Shown piece after piece: positions 12,876 through 27,800 of a stretch of DNA of 64,000 nt. Position 1 is the first letter of the stretch, and each line of letters opens with the position of its first letter. A program made the position numbers and the translations under genes. The stretch covers positions 10,540,001 through 10,604,000 of the forward strand of contig JAILWY010000023.1 of the NCBI GenBank assembly GCA_022113835.1, read 5' to 3'. The notes under the pieces are model-generated. The model made no database searches. It had not been told where the DNA came from and saw nothing but the letters and a program-made list of their open reading frames with translations. Origin of the DNA: Atopsyche davidsoni (taxonomy: Eukaryota; Arthropoda; Insecta; Trichoptera; Hydrobiosidae).

Positions 12876-15800
12876 CTGCAACAAACCAAACAGCGACGCA
12901 TTACATAGCTGGAACACTGCATTAAAACTGAATGGACACTGCGTAAATTATGAGTAAAATATTTTATCAAAGCTCACAACTGCAAGAGGCAAGATTATTT
13001 AACATATTATATCCATACAAATGTAGCCGATTTCTAGCAGACTAAACATTTAAAAATGAGACAGAAAACCATGATATCTCTGCCTTCGGCTGAAGCTATA
13101 CTTCACAGAATACTTCAAAGGAACTCAAAAAATTATTTAATAAGCACCCCCCTCTTCCGTGTCAAAACAATACCAACAATGGCATATAATTATTTCACCT
13201 CATGTAATATTGTAATATCCAATAAATTATACAATATAATATTCAACAAAGAAGTTTTTTGCTTCACTTGTACAGAAAGATTTTATGTGGTGACCCTTTA
13301 CACACATCGAATTGAATGTGGTAATATTTGATTATGAATACACATACAAAAAAGAATGTTAAAGTATTCCACAGTAATTTATAAATATTTAAAATAAAAA
13401 AAGTTGGACTAATGTTGGGTTAAACAGAGAAGATGACACAAGTTACCATCAGGCAGGTCATATAGACGGCGCGGCAAGCTGGCAAAGTACTGATGCTGCA
13501 GCGCATCCTCGGCTGAGGCCCGGCGAAGTGGGTCGGGCTGTAGCAGTGCTGCTGCCAGCGCCTCGGCCTCGCGCGCGTCGTGCAGTCGGGGAAAGGCTGT
13601 CCCCAGTCGCCGGGCCCGCTGCGGTGCCGCTCGATGTGCTCGGTAGCCTGGCAATCGTGACACTCCCTGCCATGTTTCTTCTGTCGGCGTACCCAGAATC
13701 TATACACAAAATCATTTACATATTATTTCTCAAAAATAACAGTACAAACTCGTGTAAATGATTGATAAAGAGCTGGTTTAATATCTATGCAGAGTAAAGG
13801 TTTTTCGCTCCTAGATACAAATAAAAGAGAATAGGTGTTACGGTCGCACACTTTTAAAACTTTTTATTAAAAGAGAAATATCTGAGGACGTATTACTCAC
13901 TTTGAATATTTTATCGAGTTGATCATACGTATCCCGCACTCCAGGGAAGGTGGGGACTCCGGTGACCATCTCCACAAAGATGCAGCCGACCCCCCACATG
14001 TCCAGTGACGTGGAGTACTCTGTGCTTCCCAGCAGCACATCTGAAATAACAAAAGAACATTTACACTTAGATAACTGCAAGCTATGTTTTTAAACACATT
14101 TTTGTTATGCTATAGTTATTATAGTTCAGTCATTAGTTGACTATAATCACATAGAACTCTACACTACATGGCATTACAGTCTATAACACGCTAATACGGC
14201 AAACTTGTATTGCAGTAATAACTTTGCGTAGATTGATTGTCAGTGTCTAAATGGTCAGATTAAGCTTTAAATGTTAAAAGTAAACAATAATTCGATATTG
14301 ATATAAGTAATAGTGAAAATAAAGATCTCCATCGATCGAGACGCAGTACAGACCTGGCGGCCGGTACCACAGCGTGACCACCTCGTGGGAGTAAGTGTGG
14401 CTGGGCACCGACTTGGCTCGCGCGAGGCCGAAGTCCGCCAGCTTGAGCTCGCCGGAAGTGCTGATGAGGAGGTTCTGCGGCTTGACGTCGCGGTGCAGCA
14501 CCCGCCGCCGGTGGCAGTAGGCCAGGCCGCGCAGCAGCTGGAAGAGGAACAGCCGCGTGTTGCGCTGCTCCAGCCCGCCCGGGTGTCGCTCCATGTACTG
14601 CGACAAGTCCGTGTCCTGCAACAAGTTCGGAGGTTTTGCGTGAAGAGACAAAACATTTCAGACACAAGAATGTAACGTTAATAAATTATACACCACGTTG
14701 AATTCGCTGATTTGTAGTTGAGTATTTAATTATGTGTATTTATATAATACATCATCTGGGCAATTTAACATATAATGATCATTTCTATTCAGCTTTGTTC
14801 TCGGCATCCGACTAATGTAACAATAATTAAGAGGTCAACAACAATGTACCACTATTTTATTATTTTATAATAATCAAATATCTCAAAAGCTGCTATATCC
14901 TCAGCCAGCATGGGTATACATTGTACATACCACAAACTCGAAGACGAAGGTGAGCGTCTCTCTGGTGTGCACGATGTCATGGAGGGTAACGATGTTGGTG
15001 TGTTTGAGCTCCTTGAGGAGGGACGCCTCCCGGATGGCCGTGAAGGGAGCGCCCTCCTCCTCCTGCAGGCGGATCTCCTTCAGCGCCACTACTTGATTAG
15101 TGAGACTGAAAACAACGAAGACACCATTGTTAGTGTCACTCAAAGTAGACAAGAAAATCGTCTCGTGGCAGCGTCCCCCAAATGACATAAAATCCATGTT
15201 TTTAGTAATATATATTATAACGTGTTTTAAAACAGTATCTTAGCTTACTCTGAAGCCTGAAAAAATAGTTTTTATGTGCTACAAATTTAACCCATAAATT
15301 ACTCGATGAATGGAAAATTATGATAAGGCTGAAAATATACACGTTTCCTGGGAAATAAGTCTAGCTGATTTTTATAGAAATATATAATTCACATGGCGAT
15401 TCCTCCAATCCCCACCGGCACCAGTTTATATTCGAGAGCGGCTCGAGCGGACGCGGCTTCTAAATTTTACATCTAAAACAGGTCGGGCTGACCACATTAT
15501 GGTCGCGATGGCCCGTCTTAGTCCCACCCGATGGGAAATCTCATTTAATCCCAATGGACTGGTCGGCCCCTGCATTTGGTCAAATTGAGTAAAGGAGAAG
15601 TAGCGCACTAAGTGTATTGGGCAAAGGAACAAACTAAAAAAGTGAAAGACGCGCAAATTGAGATAAGATGCAGATAAAAGAGAAAATGAAAAAAGACATC
15701 CCTACAGAATTTGTGCCTGCTTTGAAAATTGATTTATTTTTTTACGAAACTAAAAAATATATACGGACAAATAGTCTGATCTATGTGGATTGTAATTATT

Positions 15801-18800
15801 AAACGTCACAATGAATGTACATATTAGAGGTGCTTGTTGAATATTCAATAATAGCAATGAAGTATATTCGATAGCAGCGATCTTTCTAAAGCAATATTAT
15901 CCTATTAATAATTAAGTGCTTAGTACTCCTCGAAGACATGTAATATTCGCAGTTTCGTGTCGAGTTAACGTCTAGTGTAATAGCAAAGTAATGTCTCTCC
16001 ATACACTGCGGGAACTTACAACAGCGTATTGCACTTATCTTGTACTCGGGAATTGCTTACCCAGTTTCCATACAAGAGTAACAATATCAAAATTACATTA
16101 GAATATTAATACCCCCTTAACGAAAGGTACGAACATAATATGCAGCTGTGCTACAAAAACCTAATTCAATTTCGTAAAATACTTAAAACAAAATGCGTGA
16201 CATAAAATTTTAATGTATGATTATACGAGTGTATCAATACATGAATTGGGAGTGGGAACGTAAAAGGTACACAAGAGGTTGGCCCAAACCAGTATTTACA
16301 TTTAAAAAAGATATACAAAAATTTATGTAACATTTTTGAGTTTTGCAGTTTTATAATAACCGGAAACTGAGCAAAATAATATTAGTATATTTATACAGTA
16401 AAGAATAATACAAGGATATGAATACTAAGCCCGACAAGCGCCCGGCCTGCGAGCTGTCTCGGCAGAGGCGCAAACAGAAGTGAAACTTAATAAAAGTTTA
16501 TTTTACGGAAAGTTAAAATTGCTATCCGCTTAGAAAATTTACACAACATTTAAATGATTTCCTTCCAAGCCATTGCGCAGAAATTAAATCTTCCGGTTAT
16601 GATACCCGCCTGAAGAAACGGCAGAATAACATTAAACCCACCCAGTCTTCGCACACTAAACGGAATATATGTGTATCGTATATTTTATATACACGTTTTC
16701 CTCGATTTACGCAGTGAACACGCTGTGGAATAACATAATCGTACGTAAATTGGGCCAGAAAAAAAAAACAACTTATTAACGAGTGACATGACCGATTTTT
16801 TGAAAAATTGCACGCGTACTTCAAATGATATTTCATGCGCGTGAGATTGTTGTGTTTGGATATATGGCGTATGAAATATATATGAAAGCAAGGCGAGGTT
16901 TGTGTCGGTACAATCGTTACACTCCACGGAGGCTATTGTGAATGTAATAAAATAAGATCATAATTATCTTCTAACTGAAAAAACAATTAAAATCGATGCC
17001 TTTTTTATTTTGAAAAATACGCGCTGGTCGAGGCCAAGTGGACGCCGCCGCGGGTCGCTCATTAAGAGCGCGCGTGCCGATACATTTTTATAAGGCCGCG
17101 CGTACTGGGGAAGAATAACGACACCTCACTTCACTCCGGATGAAATATTTCCCCAGTCGACGGTCGTACGTTTTTAATATACTTATGTAAGATTGTCTAA
17201 GTGATTGCTCCGGAATACTCCGAGGAGACGCATTACTAGCAGCATAATGAGAACGTGTATGATAGATCACGCAATAAAAGGTATGTCGCTATTTTAAAGC
17301 TGTAATAAAGAAGGCGCAGTGCTCGAGCAATTTCAGCTAATTTTAGAATGATTGTGAAAGCTTTTTTGGGGAACACGACGATCGTATTAAATTTCGATTG
17401 AATTTGATTTTTTTAAGCTAGCAATGAAATATCCCTTAAATATAATTTTTTTTAAATTTGCATTTAAACCGATCGTAAATTATTAATAACTCAAATGTAA
17501 TATGTGACAAATTCGGTAACATTTTAACTAATTGCCACGAACGCAACTCCAAATAGCTTTGGCGTGTTGTTGAAAAGTTTCCGTGATTTAGCATTCCAGT
17601 ACAAACTTCACGAATTCGTACATATTCTCAGATGTAAACGCTTCGTCCGGATTCTCCTTGAGCGGGGAGCGATAAATTAGACGACGGCAAACAAATTCCG
17701 AAGCGCTTCCCGGCGGCGCGCGGCTCGGTCGCTCGACGAAATTAACGAATACTCCACAAAAATCACAATTTCCGGCCTTTTGCAAGCGCAATAAAAAATA
17801 TCTGCGTTCCCGTACGAATACTCGTAGTGTGCGGCGCTGCATACCAAACAACAAAGGAAAAGCTTCAAAGAAAACCCTGAAAAATGGGACGCAAAAGAAA
17901 GGCAAGCCTTTCAACAAGTATCATAAAAACGGATATAATAGACGGAGTGCATTATGTAGCAAGCTGAGATCGCTTCGGAGTTTCGCAGCTTCAATAAATA
18001 ACTGCAAAGGCAACGTTCCACGCAGTTAATGTCATATTGTATGACACATTTAATGAATGGAGGGTTTATTAAAGCTCGTGTCACAAACTTAACAATTATA
18101 AAATGTTGTCTCGTGGTAATTGATAACACGGTGTTTATCTCGCGTTAAAAAGCTGTAAAAATATTTCATTTTCTTGCATGTAAATAAATAACCTAAACCT
18201 GCTCAAGTAACGTGACATTTGTTATAGAGAAATTTGGCTATATAATTAAAATACAAAATTGTAGTACTAATTTAGAGTTGGAGCTAGATAAAAATACACG
18301 TGAGTAGTATAAGCACACAGCTACTTTCCTCTAACTGTGGTAAGAGTCACGTAGCAAGAAAAAGTCCGAATAATGAATTTATTGGAATTATACCCTTCTA
18401 GGTGTAACTCCGAGTTAGTTCTTTCTGGAACATCTTCGTAATTCTTATAATCGAATAAGAAGGCGCCGCGCCGTTTGATTGTGCTTCGGCGTGAGAAGTA
18501 GAGGATTACATACAAAGGGCATCAACAGTATAAGAAACAATGTTTTTTTTTCAGTAAGCTTTCTGCGCCTTGTATGCGAAAGAAGCTCGCAAAGGAAAGC
18601 ATAATATCGACAAATCAAACACTCAAGTGCGGCGGTTTTGTAGATTTTTCAAACTTAATAATGCGGGCTGGGCTACAGTGTTCCCGGAAGAAATCTGCGG
18701 GACGAGTACTCACCGCGGCGCCTCGGCCCGCCCTCGCGTACGTTTCGTGCCACCGAATGATGTTTCAGGTTGAAAAAGAAAATATTTTCTTGTCGTCATG

Positions 18801-21800
18801 GAAATATGAAAACTTTTTACAGAAATTTTCTGCGACCTTATTGACAAGTTCAGGGAAATTTGTGTCGCCGTATATTTATATTTAATACTCAGGCACTTTT
18901 ACGAAAAGTTTACCAGATACTCATTATAAGTTAACCGTTTTTTAATGTATCCGACTCGAAAGCCGACTGTAAAATATGTATACTAAACTCACAACGAAAT
19001 AAAAAAAACTATAACACTAATGTATTCGTATTGATTGATGTCAATACGATACGTCGGAAAAACCAAATTGGATCTGGTCATCGAGCAGAAATAAAACAAA
19101 TGCTGATGTCCAGTTTTGCATAGACATTGATACATAAATATACAAACCAAATATAATTTAATAACACTGCATACAAAATAACTACAAACAATTGAAAACC
19201 AATATTAAAAAAAAAATTGTCTGAAAATTGGAATTAGAAACAATATGTTTTCTTTGAAGCAAAGAGTATTTATTAACATTATAATAAATCATGTTATTTA
19301 GTTGGTTTCCAGTTTAGGGGATTTTTCAAATAAATTATCAGTCGCTATGTTTTTGAGCAATTCACTAACTTTACAAATTTATCGAAAATCTGCAAAAGGG
19401 TGTTCTTTTTTTAAAGACCATAAGACAACATGCAATGAAAAGTATACAATTTCAAGCGGTCAATACCAACAAACCTGAGTAAATTCACAATGAGCACAGA
19501 CTCCCCGGTACGCAATACCGCATTACATAACAGATTTGCCCGTATCCACTAACGCCGCATTCTTAGTTAGCCGCGTCCAGCGCCGCCGGGGGCTGCGCCA
19601 TGTCGAATTACTTGCTTCTTAAATCGCCCTGCGTAACTGCTACTGCAGTACTTCGCAAGAAAAAGCTGACTAATGCTTAAGCTACGCGGTTCTAAGCCTT
19701 CAGTACACTCGACGACTAACACAATTACAGAGGAAACACTGAAATGTATTGTTCCACGATAATTATACTAGAGCGTGTAACAGAACACGAACTGAAGAAA
19801 AATAATAGCGGTATGGCTACACAGTGTATTAAATGGAATAAGAAAACTACCTAAACGAGTACCATGACTAAAAATATATAACTAAACTCAATAAGTAGAT
19901 AGATTAGTGCACAAAGCTTATATCCCCCAATACTCCAACTTGCTGCAGTGATACGCCAATTTATTAATGATGTTTGAGTTTTTCAAATAAGATTCACAAA
20001 CTTCCACTACTGCAACCGATATTTCACATGTACTTTGACTGTGATGGCTCCTACCCTTTTTCTACTCCTTACCTCAACTCGTACTACGTTTTATTGATTA
20101 ACATGCAATAACTTTCAAATCAAGATTTTTAGAATTGTAAAAAGTTCTACACTAGTGGTGTAAGCTTAAGTATTATAGAGGTAGTAAAATTGCAAACAAT
20201 GTCAAATTTTATGAAAATCAATAGTGAGCAATGTAGATTCGGAAATTTCTCAGAAAACTCCGCCAAAGCTCGCCTGACCTTGGGGCCGAGTCGGATGTCG
20301 GTAATGCTCATTGCTGTTGTTACATAAAAGCCTCCGCGGACCACCGCTGAAGGAGCGTCTCTCCAGCTGCCGGCGGGGCAAGACAAGTAACGTGCGACGC
20401 GAGTATTGTATCCATTACACCGGGCTTCCCCGGGCGGGTCGCAGGGGCTTCGGCCGGGATTTAACTCACCTGCGAATTACATCATATTACCGACCCGCGC
20501 GATCCACTCGAGGGCTCGGGTGACTGGGGCGCCCCGCCAGTCAGCACTGCGCGAATAATTATGTTGTGGATATATCCTTACACGATTGCTTCCGCTCGAA
20601 TAAAACTTTTATGAAACCTGAAAAGGGCTTTTTACCATAGCTATATATATATATATGAAATAAGCCAACTTTAGGTTATTGGGGATGTATGATATTTAGC
20701 GGATTTCAGTATTCCTCGAACTCATAAAGCTTACATTAAAGTGACAAGTCATGCGCGATAGTTCCACTTTCAGACTAACTTCAGTCATTTCTTGTTACTC
20801 TGTTTTATTAAGCTAAACTTGATTACAAATACGTATTATATGATATATAATTATTTCAGTTAAGTGAACAGATATGTTATTTTGTTAACATTTATTATAT
20901 TTTGTTTTATGAAAGCACCTCAATATTATTTATTATGGATACAGCTTGCAACAAAACAATTGTGTTTCGATGAATGCATGGTACATCCTTATAATTGCGA
21001 CACCACTAATTATAGCAATTCTAATGTTGAATATATGAAAAATAATAAAAAAAATAATAATTTAATTAAAAAACATTAGATGGATATATGGTCGTTATTT
21101 TATGTTTTGGACACACTACGCATGCACATCTTTTGAATATCTAATAATGATCCATTAGCCAAAGTTCAAAAAAAATCACACAATGTGTTTATTTTATAAA
21201 ATAGCCTATTTTCGTAAATTGGATCTGTATATTTTACTTATATTTAGAAAATAGAATGCCATATTGGCAGATGAAAGGAATAAACAAAGTTAAGCAACAA
21301 GAAGTTGTGATATTAAATATAAAAGACAAAACTAATTTAACTGATATATTTTCGTTTTCGCAATAAATTGCTTGATAAAGTTATTCAGTCGTATTAGCAG
21401 GAAGCATTTCGATCCCGGCCCGCGTACGTTGCTAATGTATAAATAGGCCCTAATCGGCATGAAAAGAAGCTCGAGGGTATAAGCGTCCATCGGTCTGCCC
21501 ACGCTGCTCAATTTCCACAATTGGCCAAAAGCTGTGTTTCCGATGCGAACTACCGGGTCAGAAGAAAAGCGCAAACGAAAACCTTAAAGAAAAATCTACA
21601 AAAAAACGAAAAGAACAAAATATAAAAACACAAAGAACTAATGATTTTTTACTCATAAAAAAAAGTAATCTTTTTAGTGTTGCCTTTTTTGTGTAGTACT
21701 GCGGTACAGCTCGTTAAGTCTAAAAAGCGGTTATATTAACTTTACAGCTACTGTTTTTATACTAGCGTTGGAAATCTCTGAAAGTTTTTTTTTGCTTTGT

Positions 21801-24800
21801 TTTTCCCAGTTGGAACGAAAGCGATGCAACTTTCCTTGCGCTGTTGACCCGGTGCAAGTTTCCATGGAGCTAACGGGTAATCCTACACAGCGGGAGGCTT
21901 ATAGGGTCTTCAAAGGAGATAACGCGACGATAGGCTTTGATTGCCAATAATACGATGTCCGCCTCTCCGCCCTAATGTCCCATTACAGTATTCCAGCATA
22001 TGGGTCACGCTACAGAAAGGCTTTTATTTCTATGGATATTTCAGAGCAAAAGTAAAAATATATTTAATAAAATAAGATGAAAAATATACGCATATATGAG
22101 GTACTGTAAAAAAATGAGGGGGGGGAAGTAAATACCATCGTTTATTTTGATTCGGCAGAGTTTTCGTTGGAAACGAATTCTCGTTGTATATTTAAGGTAA
22201 AATCTCTCGAATAAAGCACAGCAAACGACTATTTAAAAGCCTCCGTCGATAAAAGAATGAAAAGTAGCAAATGAGCGAGCCTTACGATTCTATAAATACG
22301 CGGTTGACGTAACGTCCTCATTGACACGGCGACGGGGGCCGCGGGTCCGCCGTCCAACCATCGGGCACAAAGGCGCCGCGGCGCAGGGCGCACGGAGCGC
22401 GCCCGTCACGTGACGCCGCGTCTCGCCCGATTCATCATCATCATCGCCGCGGCTAGCCGAAGGTCGCACGAGGCCGCTGAGGCAGGGGCACCGGCCCGCC
22501 GCATTCCGAGTCTGGCTATTCCGCAGGTATTTATTCATATTCGGTCGCCGATCGCCCTGCGTGATGGGGTGGATTTTGTTTGTCCGTATTTCAAAACTCA
22601 GATGTTTGTCCGATAGTAGAAATTACTCGACGACGGCGGTCAACAATAATATCTGAACACAAAAGAATGTTCGCATTTTATTTCTTGTGAAATCTTGATG
22701 GTGATCACGGACAATGCGGGGGGGTTTCAACGGAGTCGAAGGCGAGTGGGCAATCGTTTTAATGCTCGAGAATATTTGGTGAATCAATTTACGGAGGGTT
22801 ATAGAACGAAGACGGTAATTTTTATTAAAGCTGAGAGTTCGTATATCAGAGGAGCTCGGGAGGGAAATCCCGGCCTCCCCAGGTGAGCCCGTCTGGAGCG
22901 CCCCCTCCCTTATCGCCTGAGCGTAATGCCGGGAGACAGGACCCCTCTTGTTAGTGACCGAGTCTACGGAACTCATGAAAACTCTACTGTTACTTTTAAC
23001 AGCATATTAAATAACTCTGAAATATTCTGTAAAAAATAAACTTCTAATGAATACAGTACAATTCATAAATCCCGGGATGAACTGCTATGTAAATTCCGAT
23101 AGTTATATTTTTTTCAATCCAGTACTGACCGTAAAGATATATGTACAAATAATAAGTTTGTAATATTAGTTAACCTTGTTCGTGATTAACGACAGTTTTG
23201 CTATAGCAAAATGAACAACTGAAATGCACGATGCAGTCAGTATTGAATTGTTTTTAAAATTTTAACTATCAATAATAAAGCAAATAAAAAATAAAATTAT
23301 TACAAAAAAACATCCCCAAAATGGATGGTCGCACGAATCCCTAAAACTTACAAAAGCTATATAGTACAATGCACCTGAGTCTTGTTGGATTATTAAAGGA
23401 AACTTTCTTGAAGCATAATGCTTTGAGTTGCACCCACACCTGTACTTACATCAAAGCAAACTGTAATCCGGCACACAGACGAATCGAAAGAAAACACCGG
23501 TATTTTACAATGGGGAAATTGAAAACTTAAGAAACGAAAAGTCTTTACAATATATTTTTTAAGAGTAAGGCATCTTAAAAAAGATTAACATTTTCAACAG
23601 AACAAACGCCAATACCTGACAATTCATTCTCATTTAAATTGCAAGAGGGAGTAATTAATTTAATGGACGCCTTATTGATCAACGATGTGCTTGTGCGAAC
23701 AATTCGTGTTTAAGTGGGACTGAGCTTCGTCTAGACGAAAAGTAATGGGAATATTCAAAGGAGATGTCCAGCATTCCTTGCTAACCATATTCCATCTGAG
23801 GTATCTGCGTGTATTATATATAAATTTGTAAATATTGTAATTGAATATTCAATCAATTTATATTTAACAGCAAATACAAATTTAATAGCGTACTAATACT
23901 TTTAAGATTTTTGGATTATTGATTTTAAAACGTAAAAATAACTATAAGCTTTATTTTTTATCAGAATCGACTTTATGCTGCAGAATTTATCAGTTCTCAA
24001 TTTATGGTTTTATATAGTTATTACCTTTTATTGCATTAAATTATTTAATTTCATTTTACTAGCGATGGAAGTTTATCTTTAAATTTGTTTATGCTAGACA
24101 TTTATTTACATTCCGTAGTCCGACTGCTATTCCAGTGTTATAATGGCTATCACGTCCCTAGCTCAAACTTAAACATAAATTATTCTAAAAAGCCTTTTAA
24201 TTAATTTAGTAAAAAAATATGAGAAAATTTAATGGTCTAAAATTCTACCTGCAAACGATTTGCATTACATGTCGTTTAGAACTGAACATCACACGACTTC
24301 CCGGCGTAGTGCGATCATCTTTTCACCCATCACTCTGTCATCTGCTCTAAATTATCCACCGAGGACACGAGCACATTCACCGGGACTTTGAGCTCATTCG
24401 TTCTCTGAGTTCTATTCGTTCAGGAAAAGTCCGAATCGGCACTATTTAAACGCGGTGTTATAAAATGTTAATTGACAAAATAAGTTATTCGAATTCACGC
24501 ACACACGCGAGAATGAGAGCGGAGAGATGGATTAAATTTAAAAAGCCGCACGCCCAAGCAAAAACATTCCTGGAGGCTGATCCGCCGGCCGTAAGAGCTT
24601 TCCAGAATGATCCACGAGATCTTCCGCGGTGTGTTTTTAGCACATCGAGATCAAAGTCCCGGGAAGGCGCATAATAGCAATAAGGGTCGGTTTCGATCGC
24701 CCCGCAGGAACCTTTCTTGGCTCGCCGCGTACACTTTGACGGTTGAGCGGTAATACGATTTTGATCTTGCCTGTGACGCGCGGAAAGGGTGAAGTTTTTG

Positions 24801-27800
24801 TTGAAATCAATGTCGTAAATTCGCGTTCGAATTTTCATACATGTGGAATGGAAATTTATGCGGTGATCGCCTCGGTTCCTACCACAGTGTATAAAACGGA
24901 AGTTTCATACGAGAATAATAAATTTAGTATCGAACATAACCGCCTGTATAAAATCATCTCTCCCTAGATACCGGAATATGAAAAATTCTGGTACAAAAAA
25001 AAAAGATTTACTTTGAACCAAAATAATAATTTTAAAGTACTCAAATACACTTTTTTTGTTCCTGATCACTGAGAAGCAGACTGCAAACCATGTACATTTT
25101 AAAATTGTACTCTCGAAATGATATGTTAAAAACTTAACACGCGCGCACAAACATATAATATATAAATAAAAAAACCGGTTTTTTTTTATGCAATTAAATC
25201 ACATTGTTTAAAAAAAGAGCAAAAAAAGGGTTTTACAAATTGTTCCTTGTTAAAGATAATGTTTGCGCAACGAGGGTGTCTTACTGACAGCAGAGGGTGG
25301 TCAAAACACATTATGATAAGCCGTTGAGAGCATTTGGGAAGTAAATCAAAGTTGGACTTTTTGTGAAAATAACCAGCGAAGCCGAAGCCCAACCCACACT
25401 GCTACATACAAACGGCTTTGGGTGAGCAGAAACCGTTTTAGTTTGTTTTCAGGGAGCTCAACAGAAGAGAGCCTCAGAAACACATCAGCAATTCTACGCC
25501 AGACGCGAACGGCCTGAAGCAGCGCCCGTTAACTCGGAGCCGCCTGCTCGAGGCTGGACGGCTTCGCGATAAGGCTCCGAGCCGGAAGTGTGCGCGGCGG
25601 TGTGCGCGGCGCACAGACGACAATGGGGCGGAAGTGGGCGGAGCCGAGTCGAGAGCTGAATTAAATCTGACTTCCGCCGCCTCGGGTGAAGGGCAGAGGA
25701 TAGCGTCTTTGGTACGGAGGGTGTTTGCATACAGCCGTGCGTGACTGCGCCTGGACTCATGCCAGGATCTCGTGAGCTCTGAAGGACGCTCATTGTGTTG
25801 TTGTTACAAATAGCATTTATTTATGGCAAAGAAACATCTTCTAAATTTTAAATCAGCGATCACAACATTTCAGTTTGCCAGAAACATTAACACATCAAAC
25901 CGAGCAATATTTTACTGTAAATAACGTTAAGTATGAGCTTAACTTTTTCTTCCATAAATCCAATCCAAAAGTAGTTGTAAATTTCAGTAATTTTAATGAA
26001 GTCAATTATTCGGTTTTGCATATTTAAAATTTGTTGTGTCAATTTTATATATAATAGGAAAATTCTAATAGTAAAGCATTATAAATTTAAAAAAGAAGCA
26101 AAATAATATAGGAAAAAAACCTATTTCTTACATCTCGTCATTGAGTCAATGAAATGTTGAGCGATGGAAGAAAATGGTGATATTTTAAAGTTTGAATTAA
26201 GCTATGAAAAGTTTTGTTTGTAATTCAAAATTTTCATAGAAATTGCATATGAACCTATAATCTCAATCAATTAGATTCAATGTGAATTTAATTTGGATCT
26301 GAAACTGTCCTCAAGCCAGATATGCGACATACAACATTCACAGGGCGCGGAGTGCACAGAGCCACCGCCTCGGCGCATAACGAATAGGCTCGCAAGGAGG
26401 CGGCCGCAGTCCCCGACCAATAAATAACGCGGCGGGGAAATCCCGGGAAGCCAGAACAACCCTTATTAGCTCCGGGAACCTGGGGGGGCGCGCTTTAAAC
26501 TGTAAACGATGATAGCGATCTCGCTACATTATGTAATGTCTGTTTGAAGAGGATCTCTCCCGGCTACGGCGACTGCGCTTTGCTTTTTCAAATATTGTTA
26601 AAACTCCTCGTGACATATTTCTATCGATAAAAACCAACGGGTTATTGGTAAGAATTTATTTACTAGGTAATGAAAAACGACGCATCAGATACAAACACTG
26701 GAGCATCGTTGAGAAAAGTAATTATCACCCATTTGGTTGGCTCAAGCCTGTCACCATAGTACTATTAATAGCGAAGATCGATCGACCGAATTCGAGATGT
26801 TAATGATAACTACAAAAAATATTATACAAGAAGTGAAATGAGTTAAACTTGGTGTTATCTAATCCACTCAATTTTAACTCTCAACACAGATTTCTTTTTT
26901 ACTAAATAAATATAAAATATTGAAAAAGTCAAGTAGAGGCAAAATTGAACTAAAAATCTCTAAGTTTACAAATAATTTAAATGCAGAGTTGCAATTGCAA
27001 TAAACAGAGTTTCAAACATTTTATGCTTCTTCAGAGTGAAGAAAGTAAGAGATTACGTTATGGGTTATATGGGTTACACAGTTCATTACCTGTATAAAAC
27101 GTTGTAATTTAAATTTAAAGCAATAGAAAGATCCCCGCTCAATCTATTTTATTTTTAAAATCCCTGAAGATGGTCCCAATTTAAAGTCCGAAACGATAAA
27201 GTATCGAAAATTTAAAGCAACTCAACACCCAATAACCAAATCCACTCATAAAAACGGCTGCCAAACCCCACGATTATACTTATTTATTGTTGTTATGTTA
27301 TTATTATTGAGAAGAATTAAGAATTAAAAAAATTTAACCGAAAAATACTATTATATTATATTTGCATCGAGCCAAAGAAATATTTATCAGCCACACTCTA
27401 CTTAATTTTATTTAGAAAAACCAACTAAAATATCTGTTATTGTTTAAGAAATATACATACTTAGAACTAAAAGAAGCTGCGATAACTTTATAACCATTAA
27501 TAATATAGACCATTTTTCATTTTATTTGCAGTTTACAAATAAACCAATTGTGAAGCGTTAAATCCCTTCCGGATTAAGTTGATTATTTTTTTATGTGTAA
27601 ACTTTAGATTGAAAGCAAAATCGTATTTAAAAATATATAAAATGTATCACCCGCATAAAAGTTTTTTTTATGTAGCTTTATCTCTCAGGTTATAAATTGC
27701 TTCGTAATTAAGCATCGTGTCAAAAGTTACAAAACCCAATTAAAAAAGAGCGATAGCAAATACGTAATTTATTAAAAAAACAAAAAGGATGCAGTCACGG

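Noticed and set aside
14313..14675. Plus-strand open frame of 120 codons over the Eip63E catalytic-loop exon
   Set aside because: It is an antisense shadow of the conserved minus-strand kinase exon; GC-rich coding sequence keeps the opposite frame open.
20466..20476. Strong minus-strand donor CAG|GTGAGT in a GC island
   Set aside because: All frames upstream of it contain stops close by; at most a non-coding exon, with no further support.
22623..22976. Minus-strand open frame of 117 codons
   Set aside because: No recognisable motif, in an intronic GC island, with no supporting splice or start context.
24485..24838. Minus-strand open frame of 117 codons in the intron
   Set aside because: Composition follows the GC island; no domain or homology that I recognise.
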